In this document: positions 54,975-63,562 of the stretch, piece by piece | How positions within the stretch are numbered: the first letter of the stretch is position 1 | Layout: every line of letters starts with the position of its first letter | Assembly (NCBI GenBank): GCA_964561135.1 | Contig: CAZLOB010000022.1 | Coordinates: forward strand, 1 to 64,000 | Reading direction: 5' to 3' | Length of the DNA: 64,000 nt | From: JANXDG01 sp964561135 | GTDB taxonomy: Bacteria > Elusimicrobiota > Endomicrobiia > DTEH01 | Translations under genes and position numbers: made by a program | Notes under the pieces: generated by a model | The model's input: only the letters and a program-made list of their open reading frames with translations | Told to the model about the DNA's origin: nothing | Databases searched by the model: none

Positions 54975-55003
54975 TTGACATATATAAAATAAATTTGTAT
55001 CTT
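54975..55003 (+). promoter_or_regulatory. near-leaderless promoter candidate for queH-aroD
   Basis: Perfect -35 TTGACA (54975-54980), 17-base spacer, -10 TATCTT (54998-55003; two mismatches). The queH ATG is nine bases after the -10, giving a leader of only about three bases. No Shine-Dalgarno before the ATG. Confidence 0.45.
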
Positions 55004-55012
55004 TTTATTCGT

Positions 55013-55555
55013 ATGAACAACAATAAAGTATTGCTTCATATTTGTTGTGGAATATGCGCATTAGAATCTATAAATAGGTTACTACAGCAAAAGTATAAAG
55101 TTATAGGTTACTTTTACAACCCTAACATTTATCCAAAAGAAGAATATCAAAAAAGATTACAAGTTGTTGAAAAAGTTGCTGAAATATACAATATTAAGAT
55201 CATCTATGATAATTACGAACCTGAAGTTTGGCAAAAATTATGTGGACAATACGAAAGCGAACCTGAAGGGGGAAAAAGATGTTTATTGTGTTATGAATTA
55301 AGATTAAGAAAAACATACAATACTATGGTAAAAGAAAATCTTGATTTATTCACTACGACACTTACTATAAGTCCACATAAAAAATCAAATATAATTTTTG
55401 AAATAGGTGAAAAAATTGGTGGTGAAAAATTTTTAAAAATTGATTTTAAAAAACATGACGGATTTAAAAAAACTATTGAACTAGCAAAACAATTCGAGTT
55501 TTATAGACAAAACTATTGTGGATGCAAATTTTCATTAAGAAAAACTATCTTATGA
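55013..55555 (+). CDS. queH: epoxyqueuosine reductase QueH
   Basis: 180 residues. The cysteine motifs HICCGICA near residue 10, GGKRCLLCYELRL and NYCGCKFSL near the end are those of QueH (formerly DUF208), the oxygen-sensitive enzyme that makes queuosine in tRNA. It replaces the cobalamin enzyme QueG. Start at ATG 55013; an upstream TTG at 54995 overlaps the promoter. Stop overlaps aroD by four bases. Confidence 0.93.
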   Translation: MNNNKVLLHICCGICALESINRLLQQKYKVIGYFYNPNIYPKEEYQKRLQVVEKVAEIYNIKIIYDNYEPEVWQKLCGQYESEPEGGKRCLLCYELRLRKTYNTMVKENLDLFTTTLTISPHKKSNIIFEIGEKIGGEKFLKIDFKKHDGFKKTIELAKQFEFYRQNYCGCKFSLRKTIL

Positions 55556-56292
55556 AAAAAACTAATCTTGTAGCAGTATTTACCTGCGAAAATATCAACA
55601 AACAATTATCTTTGCTTAAAAAATACAAAAATTTTATTGACAGCGTAGAAATAAGGGTTGACTCCTTTTATAAGAATAATAAAATCAAAGAAATACCAAA
55701 TATTATAAAAAATATAAAAGATACTATACCAAAGATAAAAATTATTATAACATTCAGAAAACTTGAAGAAGGTGGTTGTGTAAAAGTTTATGAAAAAACA
55801 AGGCAATTTGTAATAACAGAACTTTTAAAAAGTTCTCATCAATACATAAATTTCGTAGATATTGAATTTTTCTCTAAAATAAAAAATAAAATAATTAATC
55901 TAGCAAAAAAATATAAAAAAATTGTAATTTTATCGTTTCATAAATTAGACAAAAATTTTAAGCTAAATGAAGTAACAAAAATAATTAAAAAAATGCAAAA
56001 ATTTGTTAATAGCAATAAAAAACACTGCATCATTAAAATAGTTGTTTATTGTGATTCATTATACAAATACATCGAGATCTTAAAAAGTGCTCACATTAAG
56101 CCAACAACGAAAACAAAAGTTTTTAAAAACATAAGCATTTTTTCTGTTGGCAAAACTTCGATACTTTCAAGGCTAATTTGTTTCGTTTTGGATATGCCGA
56201 TTGTTTACGCTGCACTATCAAAAGCAGTAATTAAAACACAGCCTACTATAAAACAGATTGTCAAAATAAAAAGACTTCTTGCCAACAACTAA
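55552..56292 (+). CDS. aroD: 3-dehydroquinate dehydratase, type I
   Basis: 246 residues. Family signatures are SVEIRVDSFY, ITFRKLEEGG, the catalytic histidine in LSFHKLD, the Schiff-base lysine in CIIKIVVYCDS, and SVGKTSILSRLICFVLDMPIVYAA near the end. It converts 3-dehydroquinate to dehydroshikimate. Sequence is divergent and lysine-rich but catalytic residues look intact. It lies far from the other shikimate genes (10-16 kb) in a short operon with queH. Confidence 0.85.
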   Translation: MKKTNLVAVFTCENINKQLSLLKKYKNFIDSVEIRVDSFYKNNKIKEIPNIIKNIKDTIPKIKIIITFRKLEEGGCVKVYEKTRQFVITELLKSSHQYINFVDIEFFSKIKNKIINLAKKYKKIVILSFHKLDKNFKLNEVTKIIKKMQKFVNSNKKHCIIKIVVYCDSLYKYIEILKSAHIKPTTKTKVFKNISIFSVGKTSILSRLICFVLDMPIVYAALSKAVIKTQPTIKQIVKIKRLLANN

Positions 56293-56576
56293 ATTCTAAA
56301 AACTTAAACTTAAAATGACGATTTAAAACTTAATCCGGCTATTGAATTTAACCAAATTTTAATCTAATTTTAAGTTCCTATAAGATATATTATGTTAATT
56401 TATATTTTTTGAATGATACTTTAAAATAAAGACGAAAAATTACGAAAAAACGAAATCATAAAACAAAAATTAATGTAATAGTTTAAATTCGAATAAAAAT
56501 AAAAATTAAAGTAATACTTGAAAATAGAAATTGCAAAAATTGTAAAACTTGCAGCTTCAAAAAAGAAACTTGCAAG
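56293..56576. other. AT-rich convergent intergenic region
   Basis: 284 bases between convergent aroD and pgeF. No open reading frame with coding character, RNA gene or GC-rich terminator is seen. The only structure is an 8-base inverted repeat, AACTTGCA (56546-56553) with TGCAAGTT (56571-56578), spanning the pgeF stop; its stem is AT-rich and there is no clean T run. Confidence 0.6.
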
Positions 56577-57314
56577 TTAAACTTTTGTAATAATGGAAAG
56601 TAAGCGGTAAGAAGTGGCATTTTTTCTAAAAGAAAAGAAAAGGTCATCATGAAAAGTACAAAAACCAGTGTTAATAATCTGCTGTTTTGAAAAACCGAAA
56701 TTTAAAAGTTTTTTAAAAAGTATATCAAATAAAGAAAATTTCTCCCCATCTACATAATAACAATTCCCGCAAATATGAGGGCCTGCTATAAATAGAGTAT
56801 CTTTTAAAGAAAAAGAAAGAGTATTTAGTTTCTCAAAAAGACATTCTATTATACCTTTTTGCAATCCTATTCTTCCAATATGAACAAGTCCAAACCAGCT
56901 GTTTTCTATATCCACAACAAATAAAGGGATACAATCGGCTGTAAAAATAGCAATAATTTCTTTATTATTTTTAGAAATTATGCCATCTGTATGTAGAATT
57001 ATTTTATAGTCAACCACAAAATTTTTGAATTGTAGTTTACCAAAATAACCTTCAAAATCTGACTGATTGGTTTCTATTATTTTATTATCGTGTATTTGCT
57101 CGCACATTACCACAACTTTGTTTAAAAATATACTTGGATATTTAGTAGCAAAAGAGTACAAAGAAAGGGTTTTTTCTTTAGAAATAAAAGGGATAAAAGG
57201 AATAGACAAGTTAGCTTCTTTGGTTTCAGATATTAAATTCTTTGTTGTAGTAAGTAACAAAAAATCTTTTATTTTAAAAGATATATAATCACAATTTTCT
57301 TCATAGCTAATCAT
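56577..57314 (-). CDS. pgeF: peptidoglycan editing factor / purine nucleoside phosphorylase, YfiH family
   Basis: 245 residues. The family metal ligands are visible in order: H in CEQIHDNKI, C in FTADCIPLF and H in GLVHIGRIG; the GPHICGNCYYVDG segment matches GPxIxxCCYEVG. Members act as purine nucleoside phosphorylases or adenosine deaminases, or correct peptidoglycan precursors. The common HAGWRG motif is changed to HIGRIG here. ATG 57314 is chosen. Lies 16 bases after pilT at the end of the division cluster, where pgeF is often found near ftsZ. Confidence 0.85.
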   Translation of the reverse strand: MISYEENCDYISFKIKDFLLLTTTKNLISETKEANLSIPFIPFISKEKTLSLYSFATKYPSIFLNKVVVMCEQIHDNKIIETNQSDFEGYFGKLQFKNFVVDYKIILHTDGIISKNNKEIIAIFTADCIPLFVVDIENSWFGLVHIGRIGLQKGIIECLFEKLNTLSFSLKDTLFIAGPHICGNCYYVDGEKFSLFDILFKKLLNFGFSKQQIINTGFCTFHDDLFFSFRKNATSYRLLSIITKV

Positions 57315-57330
57315 TTTCCACAAATTCTTC

Positions 57331-58452
57331 TTAAAAACGTTCTATTATATGAGATGGCCCTCCTCCTGATTCTATACCTTTTATTGCTAACATAAGTTCC
57401 TCTGGACTTGAAGCTGCTTGTAACGCATCTTCTAACGATACTAATCCTTTTTTGAATAATTCTAACAATGCTTGGTTAAATGTTTGCATACCGTAAATTT
57501 TTCCTTGTTTCATCAAGTTTATAATATCACCCAAATTTTTTTCTTCTATACATTTTTTAACAGCTGGAGTAACTACCAAAACTTCTACTGCAGGAATTAA
57601 CCCTTTTTTATCTTTTCTTGGTAGCAATCTTTGAGAAATAATACCTTTTAAAGTATCGGCAAGTTGTAAACGTACTTGGTTCTGTTGGTGTGGTGGAAAT
57701 ATATCTATTATTCTATTTATTGTTTGAACTGCATCAACAGTGTGAACTGTTGAAAGAACAAGATGGCCAAGTTGTGCTGCAGTAAGTGCAGCTTGCATTG
57801 TTTCAAGATCTCTCATCTCTCCAATTAAAATTACATCCGGATTTTGTCTAACAACATGTCTTAATGCTGAAACAAAAGATGTTGTATCATAAGGCACTTC
57901 TCTTTGTGATATAATCGACTTTTTATCTTTATATACAAACTCTATAGGATCCTCAATCGTTATAATATGTGCAGGACGTGTAGAATTGATATAATCGATC
58001 ATACATGCAAGTGTTGTTGATTTTCCTGAGCCTGCAGGCCCTGTAACAAGAATAAACCCACGGACATTCTCTGCAAGTTTATAAACGACTTCCGGCAAAT
58101 TTAGTTCTTCTCTATTTGGTATTTGGAAAGGTATACGTCTTATAGCTATATTTATTACACCACGTTGATAAAATATATTCATTCTTAAACGAGCAATATT
58201 CTCAAAATTGTATCCTATATCACACTCTTTCTCTAATTCAAACCTTTTTTGTTGTTGTGGCGTAGTTATATAAAGAACAAAATTTTCAATATCTTCTTTA
58301 GAAAGTATAAATTGTTGATCTTCAATTGGCTGTAATATTCCATTTATTCTAACATATGGTACACATTCACTTCTTAAATGTAGATCGCTAGCATTAGTTT
58401 CCAAAAATTTTCTTATTATATTAAATATTTTTTCAATATTTTTATCACTCAT
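57331..58452 (-). CDS. pilT: type IV pilus retraction ATPase PilT
   Basis: 373 residues. NASDLHLRSECVPYVRING at the N-terminus, AIRRIPFQIPNREELNLP, Walker A GPAGSGKS (138-145), Asp box HIITIEDPIEFVY, Walker B PDVILIGEMRDLETM and the His box TAAQLGHLVLSTVHT, plus the AIRA-type C-terminus. It powers pilus retraction, twitching motility and DNA uptake. No other pil gene is near; it lies four bases after ftsZ. Confidence 0.95.
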   Translation of the reverse strand: MSDKNIEKIFNIIRKFLETNASDLHLRSECVPYVRINGILQPIEDQQFILSKEDIENFVLYITTPQQQKRFELEKECDIGYNFENIARLRMNIFYQRGVINIAIRRIPFQIPNREELNLPEVVYKLAENVRGFILVTGPAGSGKSTTLACMIDYINSTRPAHIITIEDPIEFVYKDKKSIISQREVPYDTTSFVSALRHVVRQNPDVILIGEMRDLETMQAALTAAQLGHLVLSTVHTVDAVQTINRIIDIFPPHQQNQVRLQLADTLKGIISQRLLPRKDKKGLIPAVEVLVVTPAVKKCIEEKNLGDIINLMKQGKIYGMQTFNQALLELFKKGLVSLEDALQAASSPEELMLAIKGIESGGGPSHIIERF

Positions 58453-58455
58453 AAA

Positions 58456-59559
58456 CTACCTCAACACACGTAATTTACCAGTTCTAAAAAACTTTTGTTG
58501 GATTTCTTTTTCTTCTAAAATAGCATCTTCTTTATCTACAACTATTTCGGTTTTGGTACGTAACGATCTTAATGTTTTTTTAGATTTTGTTTTTTCAACC
58601 ATTTGGAACCCACTTGCGATAATCGTAACTTCAACTTTATCTTCAAAATCATTAGAATTTACATATCCTATATAAGTCACGACTTCTTTATCCATATAAT
58701 GTTGTAAATATTCAAACGCATTATAAACATCGTGCCCTGTTATATTTTTCCCACAAATATTTACTAACAAATTTTTTGCACTACGAATATCAAATTCTAT
58801 AAATGGATTATTCATAGCATTTTTTATTGCTTTTTTTAAACAGCTTTCAGCACTTGCTTTTTCTACACCATACGACATAATTATCTGGCCTGCATTTTTT
58901 AATACATTTCTTGCATCAGCATAATCAACATTGACATACCCTGGTTGTGTCACAACTTTCCACATACTTAACACCGCTTTGTGTAAAACATCATCTGCTA
59001 ATCTATATAAAACTTCACCAAAACTTAAATTAGGATACATTTCTAAAAATTTATTGTTTGGTATAGTCAATAAAGCATCAACATATTTTTTTAATTCTGT
59101 GATTCCTGTAATTGCATTATCCATTCTTATTTTTCCTTCGAAGTCGAAAGGTTTTGTTACAACAGCCACTGTTAAAACACCCAATTCTTTAGCCACTCTT
59201 GCAATAACAGGTGTTGCACCAGTCCCCGTCCCTTTCCCCATACCACAGGTTAAAAACACCATATCTGTATGTGTCAATAAGTCACGAATTATATCTATTG
59301 ATTCTTCCGCAGCCTGTTTCCCAACAAGCGGATCTCCTCCAGACCCTTGTCCTTTTGTAGTTTTTGGACCTATATGTATAACAATTGGCGCTTTTGACTC
59401 TTTTAAAGCTTGCAGATCTGTGTTGATAGCGATCATTTCTACAGAAGGATCAATAAGACCAGCAGTAGCGATTCTATTTATAGCGTTCCCTCCTGCACCA
59501 CCAATCCCCATTATTTTTATTCTTACAGGATATTTTTTTGTAACAATATTGTCATCCAT
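58456..59559 (-). CDS. ftsZ: cell division protein FtsZ
   Basis: 367 residues. GTP-binding loops: GIGGAGGNAINRI, AINTDLQALKES, GSGGDPLVG, the T4 loop GMGKGTGTGATPVIA (104-118) and KPFDFEGKIR. The tubulin signature GGGTGTG reads GKGTGTG, with lysine at 109 (codon AAA at 59233-59235). The catalytic T7 acidic pair is in NVDYADARNVL. The C-terminus lacks a clear FtsA-binding D-x-P-F-L peptide and ends in RTGKLRVLR. ATG 59559 follows GGGGAG; an upstream GTG at 59568 lies inside that site. It forms the division ring with FtsA. Confidence 0.95.
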   Translation of the reverse strand: MDDNIVTKKYPVRIKIMGIGGAGGNAINRIATAGLIDPSVEMIAINTDLQALKESKAPIVIHIGPKTTKGQGSGGDPLVGKQAAEESIDIIRDLLTHTDMVFLTCGMGKGTGTGATPVIARVAKELGVLTVAVVTKPFDFEGKIRMDNAITGITELKKYVDALLTIPNNKFLEMYPNLSFGEVLYRLADDVLHKAVLSMWKVVTQPGYVNVDYADARNVLKNAGQIIMSYGVEKASAESCLKKAIKNAMNNPFIEFDIRSAKNLLVNICGKNITGHDVYNAFEYLQHYMDKEVVTYIGYVNSNDFEDKVEVTIIASGFQMVEKTKSKKTLRSLRTKTEIVVDKEDAILEEKEIQQKFFRTGKLRVLR

Positions 59560-59564
59560 AGAAA

Positions 59565-60860
59565 TCACTCCCCAAAAAAACTCCAGATTTTACGAAAGAA
59601 ACCTTTTATCCCTTTTGACTGTTTTTTCCCTTTAAAAGGTTTTTTTTGACTTTCTATTTCGTATTTTATCAAACTTATTGAAGTAGTATAAGAAAAATTA
59701 GAAATAATATCTTCATCTCCCACAATAGAACTCTCCATACCTACATTTCCTGCACGAACATCAATACTTTCTTCAAGATCACTATATTCACTTTTTAACA
59801 ACTCACGTAACGCGTCAGTAATACCCACCAAATTTCCCCCACCACCTGCTAAAACAACATCTCCATACTGTAGTGCTAACTCAACATAATGAATTTTTTT
59901 CAACTCGGGGATAACAATGTCTAAAAAAATCTTTTCAATAACTTCAGCAATAATTTTTGCTATTTCTTTTTTTGTTGTAGTTCTAATATTTTTACCATCT
60001 CTGGATGGTATCTCAACTTGTTCATCTTTTTTCACTGATGACGGTTGTGCAACACCATAACGACGTTTTATATTCTCTGCTACATTCCAAGATGTTTTAT
60101 AATAAGCTGCAATTTCTCTCGTTATAAGGTCCGCTCCTAAATCAATATCTTTACTTTGAAACTCTCTACAATATCTTATGCATCCACCTAAATATACCAC
60201 AGTCCCTATTGATTGTCCACCAAAATCTATTACTAAACAACCTAAATTACGTTCTTCAGCTTCCGTAACCAACTGTGCTAAAGAAATTAAACCATAATGT
60301 AAATTATCAATTACATAACCAGCTTCCGTAAAAGTTCGTTCTATGTTCCTTATAAAACTTGAATATCCAACAATTGCATAAGCTTTTACTTCTAGAATAC
60401 TTCCTTCCATATTAACAGGATTTGAAATTCCAGGTTGACCATCGATAATATACTCTTGAGGTATAATATTCATTATTAAACGATCATTCGAAATTCTTAA
60501 ATTTTTTACTGCATGTTCAATAACTTTTTCTTGATCTTCAAAAGTAATTGTTCGATCAGTTGAGGTAATAGGAATTTGTGCTGAAGTTTCATAAGTACTT
60601 ACAAACGGCCCTCTCACACCAACAATAAGTTTTGTCCTTTCAACTTTTGCCATATCTTCTAATGATGAAATCAACTCGTTTATAAGAGCAGCACTTCTCT
60701 CAATATCTTTAATTACACCTGCAGAAATTGCTTCTTTATCGACTAACTGTTTACCTGCAATAATTTCTATAATTTCTTGTTCAGGATCGTACTTTCCTAA
60801 AACACCTGTAACACAACCTGAACCTATATCAACCCCACAATAAATTTCTTCTTTTGGCAT
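59565..60860 (-). CDS. ftsA: cell division protein FtsA
   Basis: 431 residues, actin fold. IYCGVDIGSGCVTGVLGKY (phosphate 1), the SHS2 (1C) subdomain, LGCLVIDFGGQSIGTVVYLG (phosphate 2), the adenosine motif DVVLAGGGGNLVGI, and a C-terminal amphipathic membrane-targeting helix (KGIKGFFRKIWSFFGE). It tethers FtsZ to the membrane. Preceded by GGAG and followed by ftsZ after five bases. Confidence 0.95.
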   Translation of the reverse strand: MPKEEIYCGVDIGSGCVTGVLGKYDPEQEIIEIIAGKQLVDKEAISAGVIKDIERSAALINELISSLEDMAKVERTKLIVGVRGPFVSTYETSAQIPITSTDRTITFEDQEKVIEHAVKNLRISNDRLIMNIIPQEYIIDGQPGISNPVNMEGSILEVKAYAIVGYSSFIRNIERTFTEAGYVIDNLHYGLISLAQLVTEAEERNLGCLVIDFGGQSIGTVVYLGGCIRYCREFQSKDIDLGADLITREIAAYYKTSWNVAENIKRRYGVAQPSSVKKDEQVEIPSRDGKNIRTTTKKEIAKIIAEVIEKIFLDIVIPELKKIHYVELALQYGDVVLAGGGGNLVGITDALRELLKSEYSDLEESIDVRAGNVGMESSIVGDEDIISNFSYTTSISLIKYEIESQKKPFKGKKQSKGIKGFFRKIWSFFGE

Positions 60861-60916
60861 TTTTATTCTCCAAAAAAGAAATTATTTAAAATTTTTAAAT
60901 ATAAAATTATTAAGTT

Positions 60917-61687
60917 TTATTCAATATATGCCTTTCCATAGGATAATAACTGTGTATAAATTCTTGTGTTTTTATCAAATTTATATTTTATCAATTTAGA
61001 TAGCATCTCTTTTTTTACATTCTCAAATTTTTTGTCAACAATAAAATAAAGAATACAATTATCTTCCTCTCCACGGACACAAACAACATATTTATTGTTT
61101 TCTTTTCTAATTTTTTCAACTTTATCCCAAACATTAGCTTCACTAAATTTTTGATAGATAATCTTTAATGTTGGAATATCCACTTCGCCTTCTATATATG
61201 GCAGTTTAGCTAAATTAATTTTTCTAGCATCATAAACTTTATACCATTTTATATCACTGGACAGAAACAAAATTCCATCATCAATTCCCTTTTTGTAACC
61301 TATTGGAGAAAAAGTATGAATTTTAATTTTTAAAGGTTTTGTTGGAAAAAACATAATTTTTATCTCTTTAATTTCAGGAAAAACTTTTTGTAGTTTAAGA
61401 ATATTTTTTTTATAATTAAAAACATCAAGATGTTCCGCATTTAGTTGTTTATAAATAATTTCGTCTGGTACTGTTGATTTGTTCTCGCATAAGTATACTT
61501 TTTGTATTTTAAAAACTTCATACTTAAAAACTTCATACAAAGATTTAACTTTACTTATTTTATAAACAACAAAAATCAAAATTGTTAAACAAGCTGTAGC
61601 CAATAAAAATCTGAAAACAATTTTAAATTTTTTCTTTTTCTTATTTTTTTTCTTTACCAAAATGTTGAATGAATAATATCTACTCAT
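60917..61687 (-). CDS. ftsQ: cell division protein FtsQ/DivIB-like
   Basis: 256 residues. A lysine-rich cytoplasmic head (KKKNKKKKKFK), one membrane span at about 26-44, a POTRA domain (IYKQLNAEHLDVFNYKKNIL, then VFPEIKEIKIMFFPTKPLKI) and a beta domain. Sequence is weakly conserved; the call rests on this architecture and on its place between ddl and ftsA. It links ring assembly to periplasmic division proteins. Overlaps ddl by eight bases. Confidence 0.82.
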   Translation of the reverse strand: MSRYYSFNILVKKKNKKKKKFKIVFRFLLATACLTILIFVVYKISKVKSLYEVFKYEVFKIQKVYLCENKSTVPDEIIYKQLNAEHLDVFNYKKNILKLQKVFPEIKEIKIMFFPTKPLKIKIHTFSPIGYKKGIDDGILFLSSDIKWYKVYDARKINLAKLPYIEGEVDIPTLKIIYQKFSEANVWDKVEKIRKENNKYVVCVRGEEDNCILYFIVDKKFENVKKEMLSKLIKYKFDKNTRIYTQLLSYGKAYIE

Positions 61688-62642
61688 ATTTTTTAAATGA
61701 CACGAAGACTATTTTTCTTACAAGCTCAGCAAAAGATATACCTTGATACTTAGCAGCTTCAGGCAATAAAGATGTCTCAGTCATACCAGGGACAGTGTTT
61801 ACTTCTAACACATATGGTATTTTTTTTCTTTCATCAAAAATAGTATCTACTCTGCACAAAATTTCACACCCTATTAATTTTGCAGTTTTCAAAGCAATAT
61901 TTTTAATTTTTTCATATGAAATTTTATCAATTCTTGGTGGTATTAAATGTTGTGATCCCCCAGGCTGATATTTTGATTTATAGTCATAAAATCTGTTTAA
62001 CTTTGGGATGATTTCTATCAAAGGTAAAACTTCACCATCTAAAATAGGGACAGTTATTTCTTTTCCATTTATAAATTTTTCTATAATAATAACATTATCA
62101 TACTTTAACGCATTTTTTACTGCAGGAATTAAATTTTTGTAATTATTCACGATAGAAGTGCCAATAGTTGAACCCTCACGTGCAGGTTTCACTACTAATG
62201 GAAAACCAAAATTTTTTTCTTTAACGAAATAAAAATTTTTTTCATCAATATCTTTTTTAATTTTAGAAAAGTTTAATACTTTAAAATCAGGTGTGGGTAT
62301 TCCGTTATCTTTTAATAAAAGTTTTGTAAGATATTTATTCATTCCTATCATTGACGCTTCAACACCACAACCAGTATATTTAAGCCCTATATTCTCAAGT
62401 AACATTTGCAATTTACCATCTTCACCAAATTTTCCATGTAATGCTATAAAAATAATATCGACTTTTTTCTTTTTTAATTTAAGTAATTGATTTACACAAT
62501 GTTCTTTTTTAATATCAATTAAAGAAACTTTAAAATCCTGCCATTTAGATAAGTTGTTAAACACAGCTTTACCAGTTTTCAAACTTATTTCTCGTTCAGA
62601 AGAGAAGCCACCACACAGTACCGCTATTTTGATCTTCCTCAT
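61680..62642 (-). CDS. ddl: D-alanine-D-alanine ligase
   Basis: 320 residues, ATP-grasp. AVLCGGFSSEREISLKTG, FIALHGKFGEDGKLQMLLE, YTGCGVEASMIGMNKYLTK, FPLVVKPAREGSTIGTSIV and the metal-binding VLEVNTVPGMTETSLLP. The SxE start and ATP-grasp ligands are complete. Makes D-Ala-D-Ala for MurF. Confidence 0.96.
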   Translation of the reverse strand: MRKIKIAVLCGGFSSEREISLKTGKAVFNNLSKWQDFKVSLIDIKKEHCVNQLLKLKKKKVDIIFIALHGKFGEDGKLQMLLENIGLKYTGCGVEASMIGMNKYLTKLLLKDNGIPTPDFKVLNFSKIKKDIDEKNFYFVKEKNFGFPLVVKPAREGSTIGTSIVNNYKNLIPAVKNALKYDNVIIIEKFINGKEITVPILDGEVLPLIEIIPKLNRFYDYKSKYQPGGSQHLIPPRIDKISYEKIKNIALKTAKLIGCEILCRVDTIFDERKKIPYVLEVNTVPGMTETSLLPEAAKYQGISFAELVRKIVFVSFKKYE

Positions 62643-63562
62643 TATAACTCTACCCCAACAAAAGTTATTTCAGGCTGAAGTTCAATTTTATATTTTTCTT
62701 TCACAACTTTGATAATATGCCGGATAAGATTTACAAAATCTTCACAAGTAGCATTATTTTTGTTTATAATAAAATTTGCATGTTTTTCTGAAACACAAGC
62801 CCCACCAATTGAAAAACCTTTTAGTCCAGCAGATTCTATTAACTTTGCAGCAGTAAGTTCTGTTTCATATGGATTTTTAAAGATACAGCCAGCGTTAAAA
62901 GTACCTAAAGGTTGTGTCTGTATACGTTGAAGTAAAGCTTCGTTAAGCCGTTTTTTAATTAATTCTTTATCTTCTTTTTTAAGGCGAAAATGAGCAGATA
63001 CAACTACATACTTGTTTTGTAACCCACTATTTCTGTATCCAAAATCTATCTGTTCTTTATACAATTTTATTATTCCTTGTTCAGGATCATCAATTTTAAC
63101 AACTTCAATATATTCTAAACAATCAGATATTGTAGCTGTTTTTGTTCCAGCATTCATTATTATAGCGCCACCAACACTACCCGGTATTCCAAAAAGTTCT
63201 TCTAATCCAGATAAAGAATGTTCTACAGTTGTATTTATCAATGAAGGTAACATCGTGGCTGAATATGCAATAACTTTTTCTTCTTCTATATTTACTGTAG
63301 AAAAATCTTTCTTTAGTTTAATTACAACACCATCAAAACCTTTGTCAGAAACTAACAAGTTTGACCCTGCACCAATGACAAAAATTTTTTCGTTATAAAA
63401 TTTTATTATGGATAAAACATCAATAAGTTGCGATATATTTTCTACATAGACAAAATATTTCGCAGGACCACCTATGTTTAATGTTGTGTGTTTATTTAAC
63501 TTTTCATTAAGAACTACATTAATATTATGTTTTTTAAATGTTGTTATTATCTTATCTCCCAT
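62642..63562 (-). CDS. murB: UDP-N-acetylenolpyruvoylglucosamine reductase
   Basis: 306 residues, FAD protein. NIGGPAKYFVYVENISQL, IGAGSNLLVSDKGFDGVVI, LFGIPGSVGGAIIMNAG, the FGYRNSGLQ segment (catalytic region), NAGCIFKNPYETELTAAKLIE, and the final QPEITFVG. The acid position in the second motif is cysteine (NAGC) instead of the more usual serine. ATG 63562 overlaps the murC stop by 11 bases; an upstream TTG at 63571 is possible. Confidence 0.93.
   Translation of the reverse strand: MGDKIITTFKKHNINVVLNEKLNKHTTLNIGGPAKYFVYVENISQLIDVLSIIKFYNEKIFVIGAGSNLLVSDKGFDGVVIKLKKDFSTVNIEEEKVIAYSATMLPSLINTTVEHSLSGLEELFGIPGSVGGAIIMNAGTKTATISDCLEYIEVVKIDDPEQGIIKLYKEQIDFGYRNSGLQNKYVVVSAHFRLKKEDKELIKKRLNEALLQRIQTQPLGTFNAGCIFKNPYETELTAAKLIESAGLKGFSIGGACVSEKHANFIINKNNATCEDFVNLIRHIIKVVKEKYKIELQPEITFVGVEL

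Noticed and set aside
56546..56578. An 8-base inverted repeat at the pgeF end as a terminator
   Set aside because: The stem is weak, the loop is 17 bases and no T run follows in either direction.
58931..59635. A 234-codon open frame on the plus strand opposite ftsZ and ftsA
   Set aside because: It is the mirror of two well-supported genes, has no ribosome-binding site and an I/P/S/T-rich composition typical of antisense frames.
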